The position numbers and the translations under genes are program-made. A model generated the notes under the pieces. That model had not been told where the DNA came from. It made no database searches and worked only from the letters and a program-made list of their open reading frames with translations. From Hydrogenovibrio halophilus DSM 15072 (GTDB lineage: Bacteria; Pseudomonadota; Gammaproteobacteria; Thiomicrospirales; Thiomicrospiraceae), in contig NZ_KB913033.1 of the NCBI RefSeq assembly GCF_000384235.1, positions 2,115,164 through 2,179,163 on the forward strand: 64,000 bases of DNA, read 5' to 3'. Positions within the stretch are counted from its first letter, which is position 1, and every line of letters starts with the position of its first letter. Shown here piece by piece: positions 1-7,254 of this stretch.

Positions 1-45
1 AAGGCCACCGCCTTTTTCATTCGCGACAATCCAGCATTACAGTGA
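1..45 (+). CDS. IS3 orfA, C-terminal fragment
   Basis: Only the last 14 codons and the stop are in the window (KATAFFIRDNPALQ). A KKATAFF-type end is typical of the helix-turn-helix OrfA of IS3 elements. Its TGA at 43-45 overlaps the GTG of orfB at 42-44, the usual arrangement in which OrfAB is made by programmed frameshifting upstream. Confidence 0.7.
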   Translation, partial: KATAFFIRDNPALQ

Positions 46-896
46 TTGGGCAGATGAAAAAGGCAGACCCAAAACTGACCACTCACCAGCTGTGCAGGCT
101 GTTTGACGTGGCGATCTCGACCTACTATTACCAGATGCAAACGAAACCCGCCAACCGATCAGATCAAGAGGTCATCCAAGCGATGCACAGGCTTCATGAA
201 CAGACCCATGGCACCTATGGTCGCCGACGCATGAAAATCGCTCTGGCGCTGGACGGGATGCAGGTGGGGCACTTTAAAATCAGTCGGTTGATGAAAGAAC
301 AGGGACTGGTTGCCAAGGCACCTAAAAAGCCCCATTACTACCGCGGCGGCAATGCACACCCGACGACCGCCAACCTTTTAGACCGTCAATTTAATCCCGG
401 CACCGTGAACACCCACTGGGTTGGTGACATCACCTACATTCGAACGCATCAAGGCTGGAGTTACCTGGCTACTGTGATGGATCTGGGCAGCAGAGAAGTT
501 GTCGGTCACGCTCTGTCGACAACGCCAGATGCTCATCTGGCCAAACAGGCATTGACGGATGCCATTACCCGAATACAGCCTAATACCAGAAACCTGATGT
601 TTCACTCAGATCAGGGCGTGCAATACAGCGCCACAATCTTTACCAATGCTTTGGCATGGCACGAAATTACCCCCAGCATGAGCCGACGGGGCAACTGTTG
701 GGATAATGCCGTTCAGGAACGATTCTTTCGCAACCTGAAAACCGAGCGTTTAAACGATCTGAGTTTTATCAACCACCAATCTGTCGTGACGGCTGTTGAG
801 CAATACATTCGATTTTACAACTATCGCAGATTAAATTCCGCCATAGGTTACTTGACGCCAAACATGAAGCGGCAGGAAATGGCCAATGCGGCTTAG
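42..896 (+). CDS. IS3-family transposase OrfB
   Basis: A 284-residue DDE transposase subunit that catalyses strand cleavage and transfer, normally as an OrfAB fusion made by -1 frameshifting. The N-terminal HTH_21-like part carries the YGRRRMKIAL stretch. The integrase core (rve) follows, with the first Asp in WVGDITYI, the second in FHSDQGVQY and the Glu in NAVQERFFRNLKTE; the last part has YNYRRLNSAIGY, a strong IS3 hallmark. Length is normal for the family and the frame is intact. The start is uncertain because the natural product is a fusion; the GTG at 42 overlaps the orfA stop. The IS is probably recent or still functional, but its left end is not visible. Confidence 0.93.
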   Translation: MIGQMKKADPKLTTHQLCRLFDVAISTYYYQMQTKPANRSDQEVIQAMHRLHEQTHGTYGRRRMKIALALDGMQVGHFKISRLMKEQGLVAKAPKKPHYYRGGNAHPTTANLLDRQFNPGTVNTHWVGDITYIRTHQGWSYLATVMDLGSREVVGHALSTTPDAHLAKQALTDAITRIQPNTRNLMFHSDQGVQYSATIFTNALAWHEITPSMSRRGNCWDNAVQERFFRNLKTERLNDLSFINHQSVVTAVEQYIRFYNYRRLNSAIGYLTPNMKRQEMANAA

Positions 897-925
897 AACG
901 CTTCCAAAAAAACTTGACCATTACA

Positions 926-1321
926 GAAGCGGACGCATGGTTAAACGGGTTTATCAAAAAGCATGGCCTGGGCACGGTTTACGAGCGTTTTAGCGATTCT
1001 TTGCCGCATACTGCAAGCGAGTTTGTGGATTGGGTGATTGAAAACTACAACGCCGCCAATCAAGGCCCATTCGCAAATCTGGGGAACATCTCAAATATTG
1101 TATTTGACAGCGTTTTAGAGCATGACGGCCAGTATCATCTGCTAAAGCCTGACATTGTGCTAGATCAGTGGATTGACACAAATTTGAGCATTTCAGAACG
1201 CGCGGCCATGCGCAAAAAGAAGCCAGAATTGCGGGAACTCATTTCAGGAGACGGAAAAGGCACTACTGTCAGAACTATAAACGGAAAAACAAGGCGCACG
1301 GTTCTTTTAAAAACGGCCTGA
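926..1321 (+). pseudogene. hypothetical element gene truncated by the IS
   Basis: An open frame of about 131 codons runs from the IS right end to TGA at 1319-1321. It has no start of its own: the first possible TTG (914) lies inside the IS end, so I read it as the 3' part of a gene whose 5' part is left of the IS. The product has an acidic and aromatic N-terminal half (EFVDWVIENYNAANQG) and a basic tail (KTRRTVLLKTA). I do not recognise a family. A clean terminator follows at once, so this was the last gene of its transcript. Confidence 0.6.
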
Positions 1322-1339
1322 GCAAACCCACTAGACTGA

Positions 1340-1360
1340 CCCCCGCAATGGGGGTTTTTT
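1340..1360 (+). terminator. Rho-independent terminator
   Basis: CCCCC (1340-1344), loop GCAAT, GGGGG (1350-1354), then six T. It lies 18 bp after the truncated gene. Confidence 0.8.
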
Positions 1361-1368
1361 GTGTCTGA

Positions 1369-1640
1369 ATTACATATCCCAATCAAAATTACATGCCAAT
1401 TACATGGCAGACGTAATTCTCTAGCCCTTGCTGGTGGCGGGTTTCAAGCGAAAATTACATATTTACATGGAAAACCGCAATTCCCACTTCTTTTTTTCTT
1501 TTCTCTTAATTTTTTTATTTTTCACAAATTTAGAAAATTGATGTAAATATGTAATTTCAGCCTGAAAGCCCCATCTGGAGCGGGTTTCAAAATTACATGG
1601 GGCACGTAATTTAGACGTAATTGATGTAATTGATGTAATT
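1369..1640. repeat. iteron-like array of ATTACAT / ACGTAAT motifs
   Basis: About twelve copies of a short motif occur in 270 bp in both orientations: AATTACAT near 1369, 1387, 1399, 1453 and 1591; ATTTACAT near 1461; ATGTAAAT or ATGTAATT near 1541, 1549, 1623 and 1632; ACGTAATT near 1411, 1604 and 1615. Several are spaced 9-12 bp apart, near one helical turn. A T-rich stretch (about 1488-1540) lies in the middle. The arrangement suits binding of a replication initiator or element repressor; no protein here is an obvious partner. It may be an origin or a control region. Confidence 0.55.
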
Positions 1641-2098
1641 TCACAACCAACGCACGGCTAGACCAAAACCCCCAGATCCAACCACCCCGACCAGATCCCG
1701 CTATATGGCCCTGAATCGAGATGCACCCCCAGAGTGGGCCTGAGTTTATTGGTTCAATATGCACCGTAATAAATAATTCAGACCAGAAAGCAATCATTGT
1801 GCCAGCGTGTAAATACTTGTTTATGTTAGCTTATGTGACATTGGCACAAGTAATGCTTGCGCACCATAATAGACAAGCGCCCCACGCCTGAGACCGCCGC
1901 AAAGCCCCATATTGGCGTTATTTGAGAGGGTGGCCCAATTAGACAACACGCAGGCCCATTCTGCAAAAGGGATCTAAAATCCCGCACCAAGCCCACCACA
2001 GCGCCCACGGTCAAACCAGTTGCGTTTGCAGATGCATAAAACCCCATAAATCGACAGCGAAAAAACTCAATAAATTGTTGATTTTACTCGGTTTTTGC
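1641..2098. other. non-coding stretch of the integrated element
   Basis: No convincing gene on either strand. Short open frames lack ribosome-binding sites and recognisable products. It separates the iteron-like array from the promoter of the small-gene cluster. Confidence 0.5.
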
Positions 2099-2126
2099 TT
2101 GTTTTTTGTGTCTGTCTATGTACAAT
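2099..2126 (+). promoter_or_regulatory. sigma-70-like promoter of the small-gene cluster
   Basis: TTGTTT (2099-2104), 16-bp spacer, TACAAT (2121-2126), about 46 bp before the first start codon. A GGAGA ribosome-binding site at 2161-2165 follows. Confidence 0.5.
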
Positions 2127-2172
2127 AGTAAGTGTAAGCTATTGATTTAATTCATTTATTGGAGACATGGAC

Positions 2173-2895
2173 ATGAAACAAGAAACCGTACAACCAGCAG
2201 CAATAAGCCACCCAGCGATCACAGACCGCTATGCTGACACCATCGGCAATACGCCCGAATTTATGGAAAATAAACGAGCAATAAAAACCGGTTGGGAATC
2301 ATTGCAGTCACTGAATAAGCTGATTGAGCAGCCTAATCCAAGTTTGCCAGCAGGCCAGCGCCTTGAGACGATCCAGACGCGCGCCAAGCAGATTGAGCAG
2401 GCCACGGGCCTAGGATTGGAGAGAGCAGTTAAGAACGGTAAAAGCTTGCGCGACAAAGTGGAATCAGAGATCAACGAATCTTTGGACATTAAGCCACGCG
2501 GAACCGATTCCGAGACACGGGCCGCCTTGCGCGAAATGTCAGAAACTGAACGAGAAAAGGCTATTGCAAATGCAATCGAAGCGGCTGATTCTGAGATCTT
2601 GGGCGCAATCATTCAGGGCAACATGCTCACCACTGGATTGGATGACGCGAACAGAGATAACGTGCGTACTCGTTTTTTGATGAAGAAGAACCCAGACTTG
2701 CTGCAAAAGCAGCGCGACGCAGCAGCCGCGAGCGATAAAGCCGAATCCGCCCTGATGGAACTTTACAGCACTGCAAAGAGAGCGCAAGACACCGAGACGC
2801 TGGCCAGAGCAAGGGCGGCGCAAGATAAATGGGCAAAAATTGATCAGCAAATTAAAGACGCAGGCTTAACAGGTTGGGGGCAAGAGAATGGCTAG
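2173..2895 (+). CDS. hypothetical coiled-coil protein of the element
   Basis: About 240 residues, charged and almost wholly helical by composition, with long Ala/Glu/Lys/Arg/Gln stretches (residues 60-110 and 190-235) suggesting coiled coils. No signal peptide or membrane segment. I choose ATG 2173 because GGAGA at 2161-2165 is 7 bp upstream; the ATG at 2167 is only one base from it. First gene after the promoter; its end overlaps the next start by 8 bp, so the cluster is probably translated as a coupled operon. Not recognised. Structural phage proteins or DNA-associated accessory proteins can look like this, but nothing specific supports either. Confidence 0.7.
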   Translation: MKQETVQPAAISHPAITDRYADTIGNTPEFMENKRAIKTGWESLQSLNKLIEQPNPSLPAGQRLETIQTRAKQIEQATGLGLERAVKNGKSLRDKVESEINESLDIKPRGTDSETRAALREMSETEREKAIANAIEAADSEILGAIIQGNMLTTGLDDANRDNVRTRFLMKKNPDLLQKQRDAAAASDKAESALMELYSTAKRAQDTETLARARAAQDKWAKIDQQIKDAGLTGWGQENG

Positions 2896-3277
2896 ACCTA
2901 AAGGAAGCATTAATGCAGCAAACGCAGACCAGCGCGCCCTCAAGAGCTTAAAGTCTTCCGGCGTGATAATCGCCACAAGCGTAATTGAACAGGCCCGTGC
3001 TGGATGCGTACAGAGCCAGAAAATGGTCATGGACAAGCTTTTGCCTAATCTGAAAGCTGAATCCAGACCGATTAATTTTGAACTGGACAACAGCGGCAGT
3101 CTAAGCCAGCAGGCCCGCGACATTCTAAAGGCGTGTTCAGATGGACACATCTCCCACGAAGCCGCCGCCAGTTTAATCGGTTCATTGTCTGGGATTTTGA
3201 AAATTCGGGAAATCGAAGAACTGGAAGCGCGGCTAGATCAACTGGAAACGAGGTTGGCAGAAAATGAAAAAGTCTAA
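2888..3277 (+). CDS. hypothetical protein with RPKGS N-terminus (DUF5681-like)
   Basis: 129 residues. It begins MARPKGSINAANADQRALKS, resembling the RPKGS basic start of DUF5681-type phage proteins, where it can act as a small DNA-contacting tail. The middle is hydrophilic and the C-terminus (residues 100-127) is a heptad-like helix, EIEELEARLDQLETRLAENE, a likely coiled coil. GGGGG lies about 8 bp before the ATG. It overlaps the gene before it by 8 bp and the next by 14 bp. A DNA-binding or packaging-related role is possible but only inferred. Confidence 0.65.
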   Translation: MARPKGSINAANADQRALKSLKSSGVIIATSVIEQARAGCVQSQKMVMDKLLPNLKAESRPINFELDNSGSLSQQARDILKACSDGHISHEAAASLIGSLSGILKIREIEELEARLDQLETRLAENEKV

Positions 3278-3452
3278 TGATGAAGTGGACTATGTCCAAA
3301 CGACTAACGGAAAACTCACTATGGCGATGATCGGACATTGGCTTGTATTCCGGCAGGATCACGAATCCGAGGAGGGATTCAAGGCCCGTGTTCATCTGGA
3401 GCAGGTGGAACTGTCCAAGTTTGATGAGCCATCCGAATTGAACGGCATGTAG
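3264..3452 (+). CDS. small hypothetical protein
   Basis: 62 residues, acidic, with no membrane segment. It starts inside the end of the preceding gene and its TAG at 3450-3452 touches the next start, so it is part of the tightly packed cluster. The sequence NGKLTMAMIGHWLVFRQDHE is the most hydrophobic part. Similar 'x-GEx-F-AR' wording (EEGFKARVHLEQ here, VGDFTARIEADC in the 3615 gene) hints at distant relatedness within the cluster. Function unknown. Confidence 0.55.
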   Translation: MKKSNDEVDYVQTTNGKLTMAMIGHWLVFRQDHESEEGFKARVHLEQVELSKFDEPSELNGM

Positions 3453-3454
3453 TG

Positions 3455-3652
3455 ATGACTGGATCCACTGGCGGACATTCACGACAAGAGGTGGCCGAGG
3501 AATTGGGCCTTACCCCTCAACGGATCCGGCAAATTGAAGCAGAGGCCTTGCGTAAACTTGCAAACTATTGCGAGCGCCGAGGAATCCAGCCCGCCGACTT
3601 AATGGAGGCATCAGATGAGCCAACTCACAAAAAAACGACTAGCCGCGCTTGA
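3455..3652 (+). CDS. small sigma-70 region-4-like HTH protein
   Basis: 65 residues from ATG 3455 (GTG 3452 is also possible and overlaps the preceding TAG). Residues 8-37 read RQEVAEELGLTPQRIRQIEA followed by EALRKL, almost the helix-turn-helix of sigma-70 region 4.2, which contacts the -35 element. No region 2 or 3 is present, so it cannot be a whole sigma factor. It may be a transcription regulator or anti-sigma-like decoy of the element. It overlaps the next gene, which starts at 3615 behind a GGAGG site. Confidence 0.7.
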   Translation: MTGSTGGHSRQEVAEELGLTPQRIRQIEAEALRKLANYCERRGIQPADLMEASDEPTHKKTTSRA

Positions 3653-3884
3653 TCGTCGGATCGTCGCAAAGAAAGATCGACGGTTGTTTGTGTATTTAAC
3701 GGACAATCCCGAAGAAGAAGCGACCATTGCCGCCCATAATGAAGCCTTGCAGCTAAATTGGCAACGTGGGGAAAATGAGCCAGTTGGTGATTTTACAGCG
3801 CGCATCGAAGCGGATTGCGTCGAGCAGAACCCCGAAGCTATCTTATTTACAATCGAAACGGAGACACGACAATGCGAAAACTAG
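3615..3884 (+). CDS. hypothetical protein, paralogue of the next gene
   Basis: 89 residues, start ATG 3615 with GGAGG at 3603-3607. The N-terminus, KKRLAALDRRIVAKKDRRLF, matches the start of the following protein (RKLAALEKRIAFMEQ), and both continue with a short beta-like segment and an acidic half, so the two look like diverged tandem duplicates. The first 38 bp overlap the sigma-like gene and the last 13 bp overlap the next. No known family. Confidence 0.6.
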   Translation: MSQLTKKRLAALDRRIVAKKDRRLFVYLTDNPEEEATIAAHNEALQLNWQRGENEPVGDFTARIEADCVEQNPEAILFTIETETRQCEN

Positions 3885-4066
3885 CAGCACTTGAAAAGCG
3901 AATAGCGTTTATGGAACAGACAAACGACAGCGGAATCCGAATATTCAAGTACGATCCAGAGAGTGAACTCACACCGAACGAGCAACTAGATCAGGCTAAA
4001 GAGTCAGAACCCAACCGCTGGCCGAACGCTGGGCTTGTGGTCCTGACTTGTGCAGATCGTGACTAG
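3872..4066 (+). CDS. hypothetical protein, paralogue of the preceding gene
   Basis: 64 residues; ATG 3872 chosen because GGAG lies 9 bp upstream and the N-terminus then aligns with the preceding protein (KLAALEKRI against RLAALDRRI). The last part (NRWPNAGLVVLTCADRD) differs. Hydrophilic, cytoplasmic by appearance. Function unknown. Confidence 0.55.
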   Translation: MRKLAALEKRIAFMEQTNDSGIRIFKYDPESELTPNEQLDQAKESEPNRWPNAGLVVLTCADRD

Positions 4067-4067
4067 G

Positions 4068-4190
4068 ATGGGTTTTTGTGTCCAAATCTGGCGCTTTCTG
4101 AATGCTTTTATATTAGCCGCGCTTGGTTGGTATCAAAGCCAAATTAAACAGCGACAGCGGCAAAGCATGGAGCGATTAGAGCCACTTTAA
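4068..4190 (+). CDS. small putative membrane protein (40 aa)
   Basis: ATG 4068 follows the preceding TAG by one base; TAA at 4188-4190. The product starts MGFCVQIWRFLNAFILAALG, a single hydrophobic helix, and then has a basic, glutamine-rich tail (SQIKQRQRQSMERLEPL). Such a one-helix peptide with a cytoplasmic basic tail fits small phage or element proteins. The ribosome-binding site is weak, so translation would rely on coupling. Confidence 0.4.
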   Translation: MGFCVQIWRFLNAFILAALGWYQSQIKQRQRQSMERLEPL

Positions 4191-4192
4191 TG

Positions 4193-4348
4193 AATGCACT
4201 ATGAATGCAATCGCGCTTGTAAGTTGTTGATTTTTGGTTGCTGAAAATTGCACCCCCTGATCCTACCGAATGCACACCCAATGCAGTTTTTCCCTTGAAA
4301 TATCCGACATAGATGCTTGCATTTCAAACTACAACGGAATAAAATGCA
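4193..4348 (+). repeat. five direct copies of AATGCA beside the attachment scar
   Basis: AATGCA occurs at 4193, 4204, 4269, 4280 and 4343. The first two and the next two are each 11 bp apart, one helical turn. This is the place where integrase arm-type or excisionase sites lie in tRNA-integrating elements. The stretch otherwise holds no gene. Confidence 0.5.
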
Positions 4349-4382
4349 GACACTTCAAACAACGGAAGCGCTTAAAGAATCA

Positions 4383-4429
4383 GGATTGCAAATCCGTGTA
4401 CCTCGGTTCGACTCCGGGTTCCGCCTCCA
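4383..4429 (+). other. attR scar: 3' half of tRNA-Cys
   Basis: The sequence from GGATTGCAAATCC (anticodon stem-loop, anticodon GCA) through the T arm, acceptor strand and CCA is a normal 3' half of tRNA-Cys. The 5' side has no D arm and no GGCGGAA strand to pair with TTCCGCC. This is what a tRNA-integrating element leaves at its far end, so the intact tRNA-Cys should lie left of the window at the other junction. The next gene is tRNA-Leu(UAA), as in cysT-leuZ of enterics. Confidence 0.85.
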
Positions 4430-4465
4430 TATTTACTTGTTCCATCCTCTTCATACCCAATCCCG

Positions 4466-4555
4466 GCCCAGGTGGCGAAATTGGTAGACGCAAGGGACTT
4501 AAAATCCCTCGGAGTTAATAACTCCGTGCCGGTTCGATCCCGGCCCTGGGCACCA
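4466..4555 (+). tRNA. tRNA-Leu (UAA)
   Basis: 90 nt with encoded CCA. Acceptor strands GCCCAGG and CCTGGGC pair fully. The anticodon loop is CTTAAAA (anticodon TAA) in a GGGA/TCCC stem. The long variable arm GGAGTTAATAACTCC marks a class II tRNA. It lies 36 bp after the tRNA-Cys scar. Confidence 0.95.
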
Positions 4556-4597
4556 CTTATCCCTCATCACATCTTAAGCTTTCTTTTACAAGTTCCT

Positions 4598-5839
4598 TTA
4601 AAAAGCGACCACACAGTTTCGGCCTTTGTTTTTGGCTTGATAGAGATTGTTGTCGACACGTTCAATGAGGGCATCGATGGGTTCCTGTTGTTGATAGGCG
4701 GTGACGCCGAGGGAACAGTGAACCTCAATCTCCTTGCCGTTTTTGTCCAAACACAACTCTGCCGTTCTTGTGCGAATGCTCTCGGCAATCCGAGCGGCTT
4801 GCGGTAACGAACGTTGCGGAAGCACGATCATGAACTCCTCTCCGCCCCAACGCACACACATGTCCTCCTGGTGCGTGACTTGCCGAAGCAAATGGGCCAG
4901 GGCTTTTAAAACCTCATCGCCAAACAGGTGACCATAGGTGTCGTTAAGGTCCTTGAAATGGTCTATGTCAATCATGATCAATGCCGTGTCCGGGTTTTCC
5001 TGCAAAATACGATGCAGTTTGTCCTTCAGGAAACGGCGATTATCGAGTGAGGTTAGCGGGTCTTTGTGCGACAGCATTTGATCGGTGATGTCATGACGGA
5101 TTGCGATGAATTCGATTAAGGCTCCGTCTTCATCGTAATAGGGAAGGATCTCGGTTTTGGCGATGAATTCACCGCCATATTTGGTACGATTTTTTATGAT
5201 GCCATTCCATTGATGCGCTTCGTTCAGTTGCTGCCACATCTGCGCAAAAAACGCATCGGTCATTTCTTCATGACGAAGAATGGCATGGGTTTTGCCAATC
5301 AACTCGTCAGGTCGATAACCGCTCAGGTCGCAATAAGCGTCCGTGACGTAAGTGATGATGCCTTCCGGGTCGGTTTTGCTGAGCGCCAAATGCTCTTCAA
5401 TTAATTTTGCATGAAAGTGAAACCGTTTATCCTGTAGCATTTTTTGGTGGCTGTAGAGTTTGATCATTTCATACAGATTCTGGTCCATGATCGTTGCCAC
5501 GGTTTGTACTTCTTTATGGACGACGTGTTGGCTGTAAAGCGTGTGAATGATGATGTTTTTCAAGGTCGTACAATTCAGAAACACATCTTCGGCGTGCATG
5601 TCAGAATCCAGAAAGGTCTCTACCAGTTTGCGCATCGCCGGACAGTCGGGTTTTTTGGTTTGGGTTAGCAGCATTTCGGACAGGTAGTCGAATACCGGTT
5701 CTGCGACTTGCGTTTGATAGTGGCTCTTTTCAATGCCGAGGGTATTCAAAATCAGACCCAAAGGTTCCGATTCAACCCAGTTCGACAGAATTTCATGGCG
5801 TGATGAATCAAGGGTTTGGTGCGCATTGGCAAGGCTCAC
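4598..5839 (-). CDS. diguanylate cyclase with PAS sensor
   Basis: 413 residues. Residues 1-140 form a helical region that I do not recognise. A PAS domain with PAC tail follows (about 145-265; ITYVTDAYCDLSGYRPDELIGK, AIRHDITDQ). The C-terminal GGDEF domain (about 265-413) makes c-di-GMP from two GTP; the signature is GGEEF in RWGGEEFMIVLP, an active variant. The inhibitory RxxD site five residues before it reads HQED, so product inhibition is probably weak. No membrane segment: a soluble sensor. ATG 5839 has AGGAG shortly upstream. It stands alone, facing the tRNA genes. Confidence 0.92.
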   Translation of the reverse strand: MSLANAHQTLDSSRHEILSNWVESEPLGLILNTLGIEKSHYQTQVAEPVFDYLSEMLLTQTKKPDCPAMRKLVETFLDSDMHAEDVFLNCTTLKNIIIHTLYSQHVVHKEVQTVATIMDQNLYEMIKLYSHQKMLQDKRFHFHAKLIEEHLALSKTDPEGIITYVTDAYCDLSGYRPDELIGKTHAILRHEEMTDAFFAQMWQQLNEAHQWNGIIKNRTKYGGEFIAKTEILPYYDEDGALIEFIAIRHDITDQMLSHKDPLTSLDNRRFLKDKLHRILQENPDTALIMIDIDHFKDLNDTYGHLFGDEVLKALAHLLRQVTHQEDMCVRWGGEEFMIVLPQRSLPQAARIAESIRTRTAELCLDKNGKEIEVHCSLGVTAYQQQEPIDALIERVDNNLYQAKNKGRNCVVAF

Positions 5840-6005
5840 AATAGGCTCCTTTTAAGCGCGCTAGTCTTGTCATTCTGACATTTTTCGACCGGAATCACCA
5901 TGAAAAGGTAAGGGAATTGAGCACCATAAAAGAAAACTGTGTGTGCCAAGGCGTGTCAACGGCTGCTAGGTGGCAGGTTTTTCGTTTGTTTTTCTAACAG
6001 CTGCG

Positions 6006-7208
6006 TTAAACGCCGGTTTTTGTTTTGTTGGCATACATCCGCAGGTCAGCTTGGTGCAACAGGGTTTCGATGGTGGCGCCATCCTCCGGGTAAACGGCGA
6101 TGCCCTGACTCAAACTGGGAGTGAAAGGTTGGTTTTGGACAGTAATCGGCTCGCTGACGGCATGGTGAATTCTGTCAGACAAACAGGTTATATCGTCTGC
6201 TTCAGTGAGCTGGAACAGTATGACAAACTCATCACCGCCCAAACGTGCGACCGCATCGGCCCCTTGTAAATGATGTTTTATGCGCAATGAAACATGGGTG
6301 AGCAGTTGATCGCCGACGTTATGGCCATAGGTGTCATTGATGGTTTTGAAATTGTTCAGGTCAATGTAAGCCAACACCAGTTTACGGTGGTTGCGCCGTG
6401 CCTGTGACATGGCGGATGCCAGATGTTGAAAAAAAGCACGTCGGTTGAGTAAGCCCGTCAGTTCATCGTGACTGGCCTGGTGTTCCAGTTTTTCACTGAG
6501 TTGTTCCAGCTTTGACGCTTTATCATGCAATTGACGGCTCAGTTTCTGCAATGCGCGCGCGGTCAGCCAAGCCATCAGCAGCGCCAATAGAACAATGATG
6601 CCACCCAAGCTCAGTGTCAGAGTTTGGCTCCTGTCTGCAACCTTGTGCGCCCGTTCTGAAGCGAGTGCCATCCCTTCGCGTTCATAGCGGCGCAGTGCCT
6701 CGATACGCTGGTCAAATTTTCGATCCAAATCAAATCATTCCTGGCTGATGATCTTTTGAGCCGGTTCTACTTCTTCGTTTGCCAACAAGGTCACCACCTT
6801 GTTCTGCAATTCGACAATCCGCGGGATTAACGCATCTTGTTTCGCCATCATCGTCAACTCGGTTGGATCATCCAAATGCGCTCTTAACTCGCGCCGTATG
6901 CTACCGACTCGATTTCCCCATTTGTCAAATTGCTGGCGGATGGCATCGCGTTCGAATGGGTCGTCGGTAAGCAGTTGGTTGATCAAGCTTTGGTGGCGAT
7001 TGTAGGCGGCTTCCAGCAAGTCGGTTGACAGTTGAATACGCTGAGCACGTTCATCGGTGATGTGTTCGAGTTCCTGGATGAGTCGTTGATTTTGCCAAAG
7101 GCTGTTGCCGATCACCACAAAAAGAGCGATCAACAACAGGGTCATGACGACCAATAGCCGGGTGCCGGTGTGGTTGGTGGCATGATTCAGAAACTGGGTT
7201 AAGTGCAT
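6006..7208 (-). pseudogene. membrane-anchored GGDEF protein, broken by an in-frame TGA
   Basis: One reading frame encodes an N-terminal membrane helix (residues 19-36, RLLVVMTLLLIALFVVIG), a helical periplasmic sensor, a second membrane helix, a coiled coil and a GGDEF domain (ARLGGDEFVILF). The frame is interrupted by TGA at 6735-6737 between IISQE and FDLDRKFDQ. Both halves keep full coding character and lie in the same frame, so this is a single substitution (for example TGG or CGA to TGA) or a sequencing error. If real, the N-terminal fragment ends in the periplasmic domain and the cyclase has no anchor unless it restarts near 6728. Confidence 0.8.
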
Positions 7209-7226
7209 TGAACTGATACTCGATCA

Positions 7227-7254
7227 TTTTTATAGGGCCCTTTGCACGAGATCA
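7227..7254 (+). repeat. left copy of a 28-bp inverted repeat
   Basis: Matches the reverse complement of 12425-12452 at 26 of 28 positions by hand alignment; the shared core is GCCCTTTGCACGAGATCA. It has the look of an IS terminal repeat. The pair brackets the copper oxidase to dbpA segment. Confidence 0.6.

Larger units (their letters stand above)
1..925 (+). mobile_element. IS3-family insertion sequence, 3' part
   Basis: Contains the tail of orfA and all of orfB. The left end lies outside the window. I place the right end at about 925, where the sequence reads TTGACCATTACA, because IS3-family elements end in CA and the next bases begin a different reading frame that looks cut. The left inverted repeat and target duplication cannot be checked here. 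The IS sits inside the larger integrated element that ends at the tRNA-Cys scar and has interrupted one of its genes. Confidence 0.8.

Noticed and set aside
914-1321. A complete gene beginning at TTG 914
   Set aside because: The first codons belong to the IS3 right end; the gene is cut, so only 926-1321 is kept.
6735-6737. TGA read as selenocysteine
   Set aside because: The position is not a redox site, no downstream SECIS-like hairpin is evident, and selD here is explained by mnmH.
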